A DNA stretch of 40,318 nucleotides from Flavobacteriales bacterium (lineage in GTDB: Bacteria > Bacteroidota > Bacteroidia > Flavobacteriales_D > CAJJDF01): NCBI GenBank assembly GCA_018609055.1, contig JABAYJ010000009.1, positions 81,343 to 121,660 on the forward strand, read 5' to 3'. Numbering within the stretch: the stretch's first letter is position 1; the number at the start of each line of letters is the position of its first letter. A program made the position numbers and the translations under genes. Shown here in pieces: positions 16,580 through 25,603 of the stretch. Under the pieces are notes generated by a model, which did not search any database, was not told where the DNA came from, and was given only the letters and a program-made list of their open reading frames with translations.

Positions 16580-17032
16580 CTATTCTTTATTCTTCGAATC
16601 CAATGATATAGTAACGGGCCCATTATTAGATAATTGCACTTTCATGTCTGCTCCAAAAATTCCAGTTTTCACTTCTTTGTCTATAGTTTGATTCATTTTA
16701 GAGATAAATGATTCGTACAATGGGATAGCAATTTCTGGTTTGGCAGATTTAATAAAAGAAGGACGGTTTCCTTTTTTGCAATAAGCAAATAATGTGAATT
16801 GGCTTACAACTAAAATCTCTCCATTTATATCCATTAGAGATAAGTTCATTTTGCCCTCTTGATCACTAAAAATCCGCATTTGCGATATTTTCTTCACCAA
16901 CCAATCAATGTCTTCTTGGTTGTCGGCTTCTTCAATTCCTAATAGTAATAATAGTCCTTGGTTAATTTCCGAATGAACAGTATTGTCAATAGTTACTGAT
17001 GCATTAGAAACTCTTTGAAGGATAACTCTCAT
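16580..17032 (-). CDS. dtd: D-aminoacyl-tRNA deacylase
   Basis: Dtd hydrolyses D-amino acids (and glycine mischarged on tRNA-Ala) from tRNA, a translation proofreading step. The 150-residue product has normal length. It starts MRVILQRVSNASVTID and has the two family signatures: SQFTLFA (about 97-103) and the cross-subunit NGPVTI (about 136-141) with the Gly-cisPro pair. The start is ATG. It follows rsgA by 6 bases on the same strand and converges on pnuC, whose stop is 1 base away. Confidence 0.97.
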   Translation of the reverse strand: MRVILQRVSNASVTIDNTVHSEINQGLLLLLGIEEADNQEDIDWLVKKISQMRIFSDQEGKMNLSLMDINGEILVVSQFTLFAYCKKGNRPSFIKSAKPEIAIPLYESFISKMNQTIDKEVKTGIFGADMKVQLSNNGPVTISLDSKNKE

Positions 17033-17038
17033 TGGATA

Positions 17039-17986
17039 TTATTTAGGAGCGTAAAGGCTTTCTCTGAAATCGTTTGCAACATCTTCGTTATACAAATTCA
17101 AGTAATTGTTGTATCTCGATTCAGATATTGATCCGTTTTCTACAGCATCTTTAATAGCACATTTTGGTTCGTTAACGTGTACACAATTATTGAATTTACA
17201 TTCGTTCATCATGTCGCGCATTTCAGGAAAATAATGGTGGATTTCTTCTTTTCCAATATCTACAATTCCTAATCCTTTTATTCCGGGAGTATCAATAATA
17301 TAACCTCCAAATTTCAGTAAGTGCATTTCTGCAAAAGTAGTGGTGTGCCTTCCTTGGCTATGCGTATCCGAAATATCATTGGTTTTTATATTCAAATCAT
17401 TATCAATCAGATTGATAAGAGATGATTTTCCTACTCCAGAGTTTCCTGAAAAAACAGAAGTTTTTCCTTTCATTTCTGCTTTTACTTCTTCGATATTGAT
17501 GTTCTCATCTACCGAAGTTTTAATGCAATGGTATCCAATTTTGGAGTAAATAGAAATGAGTTCTTCCATTTCTTTATCGTCCTGTTCGGAGTGTAAGTCT
17601 ATTTTATTAAATATTAAAGTTGTTGGAATGTTGTAAGCTTCAGCCGAAATCAAAAAACGATCAATAAAATTGGCGTAAGTTTTTGGTTCTCTGATAGTAA
17701 TCATTAGAAAAGCTAAGTCTATGTTAGCTGCAATAATGTGAGTTCGCTTAGATAAATTTACCGACCTACGGATAATGTAGTTTTTCCTTTGCTCTATTTC
17801 GTTTATTATTCCGTTCCCATCATCTTCCAGTTCAATCATAACAAAATCACCTACCGTTACTGGACTAGTGGTTTTAATTCCTTTCAAACGAAACTTTCCC
17901 TTTATACGGCAGTTTACTAATTCGTTATCTTCCAGTTTAACGGAATACCAACTTCCTGTAGATTTTATGACGAGTCCTCTTTTCAA
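17039..17986 (-). CDS. rsgA: Ribosome small-subunit-dependent GTPase A, TTG start
   Basis: RsgA is a GTPase that checks late maturation of the 30S ribosomal subunit. The 315-residue product has an N-terminal OB fold (about 5-65) and a circularly permuted GTPase domain, with the G4 motif NKID (127-130) before the P-loop GNSGVGKSS (181-189) and DTPG (232-235). The zinc motif is Cys263, Cys268, His270 and Cys276. GRHTTT (212-217) is switch I. The start is TTG. The family-conserved STGSWY begins at residue 9, and a TACCTTTG promoter element lies just upstream, so no longer start is likely. The gene is divergent from gldA and is followed by dtd. Confidence 0.96.
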   Translation of the reverse strand: MKRGLVIKSTGSWYSVKLEDNELVNCRIKGKFRLKGIKTTSPVTVGDFVMIELEDDGNGIINEIEQRKNYIIRRSVNLSKRTHIIAANIDLAFLMITIREPKTYANFIDRFLISAEAYNIPTTLIFNKIDLHSEQDDKEMEELISIYSKIGYHCIKTSVDENINIEEVKAEMKGKTSVFSGNSGVGKSSLINLIDNDLNIKTNDISDTHSQGRHTTTFAEMHLLKFGGYIIDTPGIKGLGIVDIGKEEIHHYFPEMRDMMNECKFNNCVHVNEPKCAIKDAVENGSISESRYNNYLNLYNEDVANDFRESLYAPK

Positions 17987-18003
17987 TAGATTTTTTTCTT
18001 TTC

Positions 18004-18011
18004 CAAAGGTA
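18004..18011 (-). promoter_or_regulatory. -7 promoter element of rsgA-dtd
   Basis: The minus strand reads TACCTTTG, matching TAnnTTTG, 17 bases before the TTG start of rsgA. This gives a leader of only about 10 bases and supports the TTG start. Confidence 0.58.
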
Positions 18012-18103
18012 GTGTAATTCCTAATAAATTAAAACACAAGTAACCCAAATGGTTGTGGAAAATTCCCTATTTTTAAGGATTATTTTAATCTAAAACCCTT
18101 AAG

Positions 18104-19009
18104 ATGTCAATAGAAATTAAAAACGTGACCAAAGAGTACGGTCTTCAGAAAGCGCTTAATGACGTTTCGTTTACTGTAAACAAGGGGGAAATACTAGGTT
18201 TTTTGGGTCCAAATGGAGCTGGAAAATCTACGTTAATGAAAATTGTAACGTGTTATATTCCGCCAACATCAGGAACCGTAATTGTGGACGGATATGATGT
18301 ATTAGAAGATTCTTTAGAGATTAGAAAAAAAGTAGGGTATTTGCCTGAGCATAATCCTTTGTATTTGGATATGTATGTGAAAGAGTATTTAACTTTTATA
18401 GCAGGGATTCATAAGCTTAATAAGAAAAAAGAAAAAGTATCCAATGTGGTTGATTTGGTTGGTTTGGGATTGGAGCAGAACAAAAAAATCGGTCAATTAT
18501 CAAAAGGATACAAGCAAAGAGTAGGATTGGCACAAGCATTAATCCATGATCCAAGTGTGCTTATTTTGGATGAGCCAACTAGTGGACTAGATCCTAATCA
18601 ACTGGCTGATATCAGAGAAGTAATTAAAAATATTGGGAAAGAAAAAACAGTGATGTTTTCTTCTCACATCATGCAAGAGATTGAAGCTATTTGTGATAGA
18701 ATAGTCATTATTAATAGAGGTAATTTATTGGTAGATAAAGATGCATCTCAAATAATGAATGCAAACTCGAACCAACAAATTGTAAAAGTTGAGTTTGATA
18801 AAATGGTTTCTAAAACTGAATTAAAATCAATTGTAGGAGTTTCTAAAGTAACCGATTTAGGTGAGAATGTTTGGGAAATTATATCTTCTAAACCAGAAGA
18901 TTTAAGAGCAGAGATTTCGAAGTTTGCAGCTAGCAAAGGTTTGTTAGTGCTTTCGTTACAGAAAGAAACTCAGAAATTGGAAAGCATATTTAAAGAATTA
19001 ACGCACTAA
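18104..19009 (+). CDS. gldA: Gliding-motility ABC transporter ATP-binding protein GldA
   Basis: The 301-residue product is an ABC ATPase with Walker A GPNGAGKS (about 35-42), signature LSKGYKQR, Walker B VLILDEPTSGLDP and a switch His in SSHIM. The overall sequence (IEIKNVTKEYGLQKALNDVS at the start, VGYLPEHNPLY in the middle) fits GldA, which with GldF and GldG forms an ABC transporter linked to gliding in Flavobacterium. gldF and gldG are not in the window. As gliding also needs T9SS genes not seen here, the symbol marks orthology, not proof of gliding. uvrB starts 16 bases after its stop. Confidence 0.86.
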   Translation: MSIEIKNVTKEYGLQKALNDVSFTVNKGEILGFLGPNGAGKSTLMKIVTCYIPPTSGTVIVDGYDVLEDSLEIRKKVGYLPEHNPLYLDMYVKEYLTFIAGIHKLNKKKEKVSNVVDLVGLGLEQNKKIGQLSKGYKQRVGLAQALIHDPSVLILDEPTSGLDPNQLADIREVIKNIGKEKTVMFSSHIMQEIEAICDRIVIINRGNLLVDKDASQIMNANSNQQIVKVEFDKMVSKTELKSIVGVSKVTDLGENVWEIISSKPEDLRAEISKFAASKGLLVLSLQKETQKLESIFKELTH

Positions 19010-19025
19010 AAAGAGCAAAATACGA

Positions 19026-21011
19026 ATGGAATTTAAATTAGTATCCGATTTTAAACCTACTGGAGATCAGCCAACTGCTATAAAAGAGTTAGTGGAAGGG
19101 GTGAATGATGGTGCGACAAGTCAGGTACTGCTTGGTGTTACGGGTTCTGGAAAAACATTTACAGTTGCTAATGTTATTCAAGAAACTGGTAGACCTACCT
19201 TGGTTTTATCACATAATAAAACTTTGGCTGCTCAATTATTTGAGGAATTCACCAATTTTTTTCCAGAAAATAAAGTAGAGTATTTTGTTTCGTACTATGA
19301 TTATTATCAGCCAGAAGCATATTTACCTACTACAGGAACTTATATAGAAAAAGATTTGTCTATCAATGATGAGATAGAAAAATTGAGAATTAGAGCTGCT
19401 TCTTCACTGCTTTCGGGTAGAAAAGATGTGATAGTAGTTTCGTCTGTTTCTTGTATTTATGGTATTGGAAATCCAGCTAGTTTTAAGGACAGTATTCTTG
19501 TAATAAAATCTGGAATGGTTGTTACTAGAAATACTTTTCTGGGACAGTTAGTAGATAATTTATACTCTAGAGCCGGATTAGATTTTGAGAGAGGAACTTT
19601 TAGAGTGAAAGGAGATACGGTAGATATCAATTTACCTTATGCAGATTTTTCTGTAAGAATTAGTTTTTGGGGAGATGAGATAGAAGGAATAGAAACAATT
19701 GAAAACGATACTGCTCGTAGAATTGAAAAATTTGAGGAATACAGTATTTATCCCGCTAATATTTTTGTTACCTCAAAAGAAACTACTCAAGGAGCTATCC
19801 ATGAGATTCAAGACGATATGATGTCTAGGATTGATGCTTTTAAAGCAGGAGGTCAACATCTTGAGGCAAAACGATTGGAAGAAAGAGTAACACTGGATTT
19901 GGAAATGATTCGTGAGTTAGGCTATTGTTCTGGTATTGAAAATTATTCTCGTTATTTTGATGGGAGGTTGCCAGGTTCAAGACCTTTTTGCTTGTTAGAT
20001 TATTTTCCAGATAATATGTTGATGGTTATTGATGAAAGTCACGTGACTTTACCACAAATTAGAGCCATGTATGGTGGGGATAGAAGTAGGAAAATTAACT
20101 TAGTAGAACATGGTTTTAGATTGCCATCTGCTATGGATAACAGGCCACTTAGATTCGAGGAGTTTGAACAAATTACTGAGCAAACGATTTATGTTTCGGC
20201 TACACCAGCTGATTATGAATTGGAAAGGGCTGAAGGAATTTATGTTGAGCAACTTATTAGACCAACAGGATTATTAGATCCTAAAATTGAAGTTCGTCCA
20301 AGTAAAAATCAGATTGATGATTTACTAGAAGAGGTTCACAAGACAATTGCTTTTAATGAAAGAGTGTTAGCCACTACTTTAACTAAAAGAATGGCAGAGG
20401 AGCTTCAGAAATATCTGGAAAAAGTAGGAGTGAGGAGTAGATACATTCACTCGGATGTAGATACGCTTGATAGAATTGAAATTATAAAAGATTTAAGAGC
20501 AGGAGTGTATGATGTGTTGGTAGGAGTAAACCTTTTGAGAGAAGGGTTGGATTTACCAGAAGTATCATTAATAGTGATTTTGGATGCAGATAAAGAAGGA
20601 TTTTTAAGATCAGAAAGAGCTTTAGTGCAAACCGTGGGAAGAGCTGCAAGAAATGTAAATGGACGTGTTATCATGTATGCTGATAAGATGACGAACTCCA
20701 TGCAAAGAACCATTGATGAGACCGAAAGGAGGAGAGGAGTGCAAGAAGAACACAATAAAAAGCATGGAATTACTCCAACAGCAATTAAAAAGAACTCCGA
20801 CAATTCGCCTTATCAATTTGAGAATAATTTAGAAAAAGTAGATACAATAGCAGCTGAAGAAGAAGTTTCTTATTTAACTCAAAATCAGGTAGAATCGAAT
20901 ATTAAAATGACTCAAAAGGCTATGGAGAAAGCAGCTAAAGAGTTTGATTTTGTTGAAGCAGCAAAACTTAGAGATCACTTAAAATTATTGAAAAAACAAG
21001 TAGTGAGTTAA
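19026..21011 (+). CDS. uvrB: UvrABC excinuclease subunit B
   Basis: UvrB is the damage-verifying helicase-like subunit of nucleotide excision repair. The 661-residue product has Walker A GVTGSGKT (37-44), the beta-hairpin region YYDYYQPEAYLP, the IDESH motif, ISVSATP-like YVSATPADYE, the motif VGVNLLREGLDLPEV and the motif VI region TVGRAARN. A C-terminal UVR domain (about 620-655, FVEAAKLRDHLK) binds UvrC. The start is an ATG in the conserved FKLVSDFKPTGDQP context. It lies 16 bases after gldA and may be cotranscribed with it. Confidence 0.98.
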   Translation: MEFKLVSDFKPTGDQPTAIKELVEGVNDGATSQVLLGVTGSGKTFTVANVIQETGRPTLVLSHNKTLAAQLFEEFTNFFPENKVEYFVSYYDYYQPEAYLPTTGTYIEKDLSINDEIEKLRIRAASSLLSGRKDVIVVSSVSCIYGIGNPASFKDSILVIKSGMVVTRNTFLGQLVDNLYSRAGLDFERGTFRVKGDTVDINLPYADFSVRISFWGDEIEGIETIENDTARRIEKFEEYSIYPANIFVTSKETTQGAIHEIQDDMMSRIDAFKAGGQHLEAKRLEERVTLDLEMIRELGYCSGIENYSRYFDGRLPGSRPFCLLDYFPDNMLMVIDESHVTLPQIRAMYGGDRSRKINLVEHGFRLPSAMDNRPLRFEEFEQITEQTIYVSATPADYELERAEGIYVEQLIRPTGLLDPKIEVRPSKNQIDDLLEEVHKTIAFNERVLATTLTKRMAEELQKYLEKVGVRSRYIHSDVDTLDRIEIIKDLRAGVYDVLVGVNLLREGLDLPEVSLIVILDADKEGFLRSERALVQTVGRAARNVNGRVIMYADKMTNSMQRTIDETERRRGVQEEHNKKHGITPTAIKKNSDNSPYQFENNLEKVDTIAAEEEVSYLTQNQVESNIKMTQKAMEKAAKEFDFVEAAKLRDHLKLLKKQVVS

Positions 21012-21078
21012 TTACCATTTAATTGTAAGCAACTAAATTATAAATTCTACGTATTTTTAAAGAACGAAATATAACTAT

Positions 21079-24000
21079 ATGAGCATCAAAAATATTTTCT
21101 ACACATTCAGCTTATTATTAATCTGTCAATTTGGATTTGGTCAGCAGTCACAAACTTACATTCCTCAAGTACCAGGAGTTAACGTTCCTTTTGCAGGAGA
21201 GAAATGTGCGTCAAGTTATTTGCATGATGAAATGATGCGAAATGATCCAGCTTATAGATTAATGAGAAATCAAATATTTCAACAAACTCAACAATTTATT
21301 AATGCTCAGTCAAGTAGAGCTGGAAGCCCAAACAGAGGTGTTGTGTATACTATTCCAATTGTATTTCATGTTTTACACGAAGGTGAGGCTTTAGGAGATT
21401 CAACTAATATACCTGATGCTCAGGTAATGTCTTGTATTGCAGCATTGAATAGAGATTTTAGAAGAAATGGAGATGATGGGGGAATTTCTCAAACTGGACC
21501 ACTTGGTATTGATGCAGAAATAGAATTTTGTCTGGCAAGAAGAGATCCTAACGGAAATTATACAACTGGAATTACTCGCCATGACATGTCAGGAGTTCAA
21601 GGCTATTTAGATAGTGGAGTTTATCATAATGCAGGAGCTTGGAGAGGAGATGCTTCAATGAAAGCTATGGTTCAATGGAATCCTGCACAATACTTAAATG
21701 TTTGGGTGGTAAATAAAATTAATGGCCTTACCAACATTTACAATGGAGGAGGAGGAGGAGTTATTGGTTATGCTACTTTTCCTGGTGGAAGTTCTTCAAG
21801 AGATGGAGTTGTACTTAGATTTAGTGCAACCGGTAATGATATAACCGGAATAAAGGGGTTTAATCTTTGGTCAGCAACAAATGATGGAAAAGTTTTGACT
21901 CACGAAATGGGACATTATTTTAATTTATATCACACATTTCAAAGTACTTCTTCTTGTGCTATGAGTACACCATGTGCGACTTCAGGAGATGAAGTTTGTG
22001 ATACACCACCAACAACAGTTGGAATGGGTAATGCATGTGCTTCTAAGCCTTGTCCTATGGATAATGTAGAGAATTATATGCAGTATCAAAATGGAGCTTG
22101 TGCATCTGATTTTACTCCTGGTCAAGTTGCCAGAATGAGAGCTGTGTTAGTTCCAGGAGGAGCAAGACACTCATTAACGACTAACCTAAACTGTTCTTCT
22201 CCACATAATATTAATCCAACTTTACAAGCAATTATTTATCCAAAAGATACAGTTTGTTCTAATACAATTCCTGGATACATTTTAGTATGTAATGGTGGTA
22301 ATGATACTTTAAGAACACTTACGATTAACTATGATATTGATGGTACAGGTGTAATACCTTATTTCTGGTCAGGAAAAATTGGACCAACTGAATGCGATAC
22401 AATTTCATTACCAGCTAGATTGACTACAACAGGACCTCATACCTATAATGTTGCTATCGATTCAAACCTAATTAATGGTAATCAAACTGATGGATTACCT
22501 GCAGATAATATGTTGTCTTCAGCATTTTATTCTAATCCTGGATTTGCTGTATTAATAAACATAACTACAGATTGTAACGGTCAAGAGTTCTCTTGGGTAT
22601 TAAGAGATACTTCGGGAGCAGTTAAATTAACTGGAAGTGGATATTCTCAGCAAGCACAAAATATATTTGAAACGGCTTGTTTAGATTCTGGATGTTATGA
22701 ATTAGAATTTTTTGATGCCGGAGGTGATGGATTACAACCAAAATTATTTTGTCCTACAGCTGGAAGTTGGGAAATTACAGATGTAACAACTGGTCAAAGA
22801 ATTAATAAATCGGTTAATCCAAACTTTGGTGATTCTGTAACCTTTTCTTTCTGTTTACCTTATAATACTGAGTTAACTCCTGGATTTACAGGCTGTGATA
22901 CAGTTTATCCTGGATATCCAGTGTTCTTTAATGATACTTCAAGGTCATTTCCTGCAGTCTATAGTTGGGCATGGGATTTTGGTGATGGAACTAGTTCAAG
23001 TTTAAGTAGCCCAATAAAAAAATATGCTGCAGTTGGTATATACAATGTAAAGTTGGTAGTGCAAAATGCTACACTAATAGATTCTATTACAAAAGGTGGT
23101 TGTGTGGTAGTTATTCCTACTCCTCCAGGATTTTGTGATACTTTAGATAACTATGATCTACCATTAGATTCAATGATATTTTATGAATTACTAGGTACTT
23201 GGGGATATTACCCAGGACACAATGGAGCAAATTTAGCTGGTTATGCTGAACCATTTACATTAACAGGTCCAAGTAATACTGTGCAAAGAATGATTCTTCC
23301 TGTGGTTCAAGCAGATGCTGGAACTCCTAATTCAACATTTGTAATGAATGTATATAGTGATAATGCAGGTAGCCCTGGAGCAGTATTAGCATCTGATACT
23401 ATACTTATTTCTAGTTTAGTAGCCGGAGTTAGTAATGAGATATACTTTACAACACCTCCATTTGTAACAGGAACGTTTTGGGCAGGTATTGAACTTGAGT
23501 ATGGAAATGGAGATACTCTTGTGATTACTACTGCTAACAATAGAATTACAACACCAGTTAATACAACATTTGTAAAAACAGCTGGAATTTGGCAAAGCTC
23601 AAACACTGTAGCTTCCATTAATACTTCAACAGGTATTCGAGTTATATTTACTGATTTACCAGCAACTGGAACTATAAATGTTTCAAGAGAGAGAATTTGT
23701 CAAAATCAAACGACTACTTTCTCTGCGGGAGGTCTAGCTAATTTTGATTCATTAACTTGGTATTTCCCTGGTGGTTTACCAAATACTTCTAAAAATAGCT
23801 CGCAAACAGTTTCTTATACCAATGCTGGTGTATACAAAGCGATATTGTATTTAGAAGGGATTTGTAGTAACGATAGTATAATTAAATATATAACTGTAGA
23901 TAGTGCTGGTGCAACAGTAAATTACACTCCAAGCTCTACAGATATATGTGAGCAAGATTCAATAAGATTTGATGGAACTTTAACAGGAACAGGAACAATA

Positions 24001-24879
24001 TATTGGACTTTCCCTGGAGGAATCCCAAGTGTATCTAATCAAGAAGATGACACAGTGTTTTTTACTGTGCCTGGAGTTTATAATCTTAAAATGAAAGTTG
24101 TAAATGGATGTGGATCTGATAGTGTTTCACAGCAAATAACCGTTAGAGGTTATCCTGTTACAGGTATTTCACCAGGAGATACAACTCTTTGTGTAGGTTC
24201 TAGTTTAACAATGACAGGTAGTGGTGGTTCAAGTTATACATGGAGTACTGGAGGAAGTACACCAAGCATTTCCGTTTCGCCAACAGTAACAACTCAGTAT
24301 TGGGCAGTTGGTAGTAACCTTAACTGTAGTGGAGATACAGCTTATATTAATGTAACAAGTAATGCTATTCCAAACGTAATTGCTAATGCAACCCCAGATA
24401 CTTTGTGTTTAGGGTCGCAGGTATACTTTAGTATGACAGGATCAAATGCAATTACCTATGATTGGGATTTTGGAGATTTGACTACAAGTACTACTCCAAA
24501 CCAAACTCATACGTATGCTAGTCCTGGACTTTATGTAGCAACATTAGTAGGTAAGTTTGGATTGTGCGACAATACTTCAACAGTTAACGTATTAGTAAAT
24601 TCATGCGTAGGAGTTGATGAAGTAGAGCTTGCAAATACTGTAGCTATGTATCCTAATCCAGCAGATGATTATTTAACAATTGAGTTTTTATCAGATGCTA
24701 CTGAAGAGTTAAAATTAACTATACTTAATAATGCTGGACAGCAAGTTTATGTAGGTCAATTAAATAAAGCTAATCAAACTGAAAGAATAGATGTTTCAGG
24801 TTTTGCAGAAGGAATCTATTTGGTTAGATTTAGTAATGAGAATCAAGTTTTTACTAAGAAATTAGTGATAGTAGATTAA
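21079..24879 (+). CDS. Secreted M43-type zinc metalloprotease with PKD domains and T9SS sorting domain
   Basis: The 1266-residue product has a signal peptide (cleaved after about residue 21), a propeptide-like stretch and a pappalysin-like (M43) catalytic domain (about 80-375) with the zinc motif HEMGHYFNLYH (275-285), GDEVCDTPP and ENYMQY. Downstream are a Cys-containing beta domain (about 485-595), a PKD domain (about 598-668, WDFGDGTSS), a jelly-roll-like region (about 680-860), two more PKD-like segments, another PKD (about 1098-1160) and a C-terminal T9SS type A domain (about 1187-1266; MYPNPADDYL near its start, then GIYLVRF and KKLVIVD). It should be exported through T9SS and anchored on the surface or released. 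It lies 67 bases after uvrB and ends before a strong terminator. Confidence 0.93.
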   Translation: MSIKNIFYTFSLLLICQFGFGQQSQTYIPQVPGVNVPFAGEKCASSYLHDEMMRNDPAYRLMRNQIFQQTQQFINAQSSRAGSPNRGVVYTIPIVFHVLHEGEALGDSTNIPDAQVMSCIAALNRDFRRNGDDGGISQTGPLGIDAEIEFCLARRDPNGNYTTGITRHDMSGVQGYLDSGVYHNAGAWRGDASMKAMVQWNPAQYLNVWVVNKINGLTNIYNGGGGGVIGYATFPGGSSSRDGVVLRFSATGNDITGIKGFNLWSATNDGKVLTHEMGHYFNLYHTFQSTSSCAMSTPCATSGDEVCDTPPTTVGMGNACASKPCPMDNVENYMQYQNGACASDFTPGQVARMRAVLVPGGARHSLTTNLNCSSPHNINPTLQAIIYPKDTVCSNTIPGYILVCNGGNDTLRTLTINYDIDGTGVIPYFWSGKIGPTECDTISLPARLTTTGPHTYNVAIDSNLINGNQTDGLPADNMLSSAFYSNPGFAVLINITTDCNGQEFSWVLRDTSGAVKLTGSGYSQQAQNIFETACLDSGCYELEFFDAGGDGLQPKLFCPTAGSWEITDVTTGQRINKSVNPNFGDSVTFSFCLPYNTELTPGFTGCDTVYPGYPVFFNDTSRSFPAVYSWAWDFGDGTSSSLSSPIKKYAAVGIYNVKLVVQNATLIDSITKGGCVVVIPTPPGFCDTLDNYDLPLDSMIFYELLGTWGYYPGHNGANLAGYAEPFTLTGPSNTVQRMILPVVQADAGTPNSTFVMNVYSDNAGSPGAVLASDTILISSLVAGVSNEIYFTTPPFVTGTFWAGIELEYGNGDTLVITTANNRITTPVNTTFVKTAGIWQSSNTVASINTSTGIRVIFTDLPATGTINVSRERICQNQTTTFSAGGLANFDSLTWYFPGGLPNTSKNSSQTVSYTNAGVYKAILYLEGICSNDSIIKYITVDSAGATVNYTPSSTDICEQDSIRFDGTLTGTGTIYWTFPGGIPSVSNQEDDTVFFTVPGVYNLKMKVVNGCGSDSVSQQITVRGYPVTGISPGDTTLCVGSSLTMTGSGGSSYTWSTGGSTPSISVSPTVTTQYWAVGSNLNCSGDTAYINVTSNAIPNVIANATPDTLCLGSQVYFSMTGSNAITYDWDFGDLTTSTTPNQTHTYASPGLYVATLVGKFGLCDNTSTVNVLVNSCVGVDEVELANTVAMYPNPADDYLTIEFLSDATEELKLTILNNAGQQVYVGQLNKANQTERIDVSGFAEGIYLVRFSNENQVFTKKLVIVD

Positions 24880-24901
24880 TTAAATTTATACTTTAGTAAG
24901 T

Positions 24902-24938
24902 AAAACTCCACTTGTAAATACAAGTGGAGTTTTTTTTA
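24902..24938 (+). terminator. Strong intrinsic terminator of the metalloprotease gene
   Basis: A 13-bp perfect stem (AAAACTCCACTTG pairing with CAAGTGGAGTTTT) encloses the loop TAAATA and runs into a T-tract. It starts 22 bases after the stop codon. It also rules out the GTG at 24924 as the start of the next gene, since that codon lies in the stem. Confidence 0.93.
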
Positions 24939-24947
24939 TTTGTAATT

Positions 24948-25538
24948 ATGGAAAAGGAATTAACACAGTTTTTAGAATTTATTAATGAATTTGTTCCACT
25001 AACATTTGAAGATGTAGAACATGTATTGCCTTCTATTAAATTGATTGAATTTGATAGGAAAGAATTGATATTAGGGGTAGATGAAAAGTGTAAGGATGTT
25101 TATTTTGTGATTGAAGGCCTTTTCAGGATTTATAATTTGAAAGATGGTAATGAAATTAATATGGCTTTTATGAGCGAAGGTGAGTTCTTTACTGATTATG
25201 AAAGTCTTGTGTCAGATGAAAACTGTAAGTGCTATATTGAATCTATTGAAAAAACTAGAATGCTGCTTTTACCTTATGATAAACTATTAGAAGGTTATGA
25301 TAAGTCACACATGCTAGAAAGATTAGGCAGACTTATGGTAGAAAGAGCTATGACAAATATGATATCTCTTAATAATTCGGCAGCTAATATTAAAGCGGAA
25401 CAAAAATATACCGAATTCGAAGAAAATAATAAAGAACTAGTGAATAGAATACCTTTAAAGCACTTAGCAAGTTTCATTGGTATTACTCCAGAATCATTAA
25501 GTAGATTAAGAAAATCTCGCCTTGAAAGTGTTTCTTAA
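24948..25538 (+). CDS. Crp/Fnr-family transcriptional regulator
   Basis: The 196-residue product has an N-terminal cyclic-nucleotide-binding-like beta-roll (about 25-115, DVYFVIEGLFRIYN and GEFFTDYESL) and a C-terminal helix-turn-helix (169-188, IPLKHLASFIGITPESLSRL). The roll lacks the RxAT phosphate-binding motif of true cAMP-binding Crp, so its ligand is unknown. I chose the ATG at 24948; the same frame opens at a GTG inside the upstream terminator hairpin, which is unlikely as a start. It lies 10 bases after that terminator and 65 bases before the TonB-receptor gene, which it may regulate; this is inference from position only. Confidence 0.88.
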   Translation: MEKELTQFLEFINEFVPLTFEDVEHVLPSIKLIEFDRKELILGVDEKCKDVYFVIEGLFRIYNLKDGNEINMAFMSEGEFFTDYESLVSDENCKCYIESIEKTRMLLLPYDKLLEGYDKSHMLERLGRLMVERAMTNMISLNNSAANIKAEQKYTEFEENNKELVNRIPLKHLASFIGITPESLSRLRKSRLESVS

Positions 25539-25570
25539 CATTTATCAAGAATAGTTTAATTTTCAATCTT

Positions 25571-25578
25571 TACTTTTG
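25571..25578 (+). promoter_or_regulatory. -7 promoter element of the TonB-receptor gene
   Basis: TACTTTTG fits TAnnTTTG, 25 bases before the ATG at 25604. No convincing -33 TTTG is seen. It suggests that the receptor has its own promoter, separate from the regulator gene. Confidence 0.5.
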
Positions 25579-25603
25579 TTATATAATTATAATAACAAGA
25601 GAT

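Noticed and set aside
18104..19009. GldA as part of a full gliding operon here
   Set aside because: No gldF, gldG or other gld/spr genes are adjacent; the neighbours are uvrB and rsgA.
21740..21765. GGA-repeat tract in the protease gene as a phase-variable repeat
   Set aside because: It is a short in-frame trinucleotide run coding for glycine in a loop; changes would only add or remove Gly.
24924..24947. GTG start for the Crp/Fnr-type gene
   Set aside because: The codon is within the stem of a strong terminator; the ATG at 24948 follows it and begins the conserved protein.
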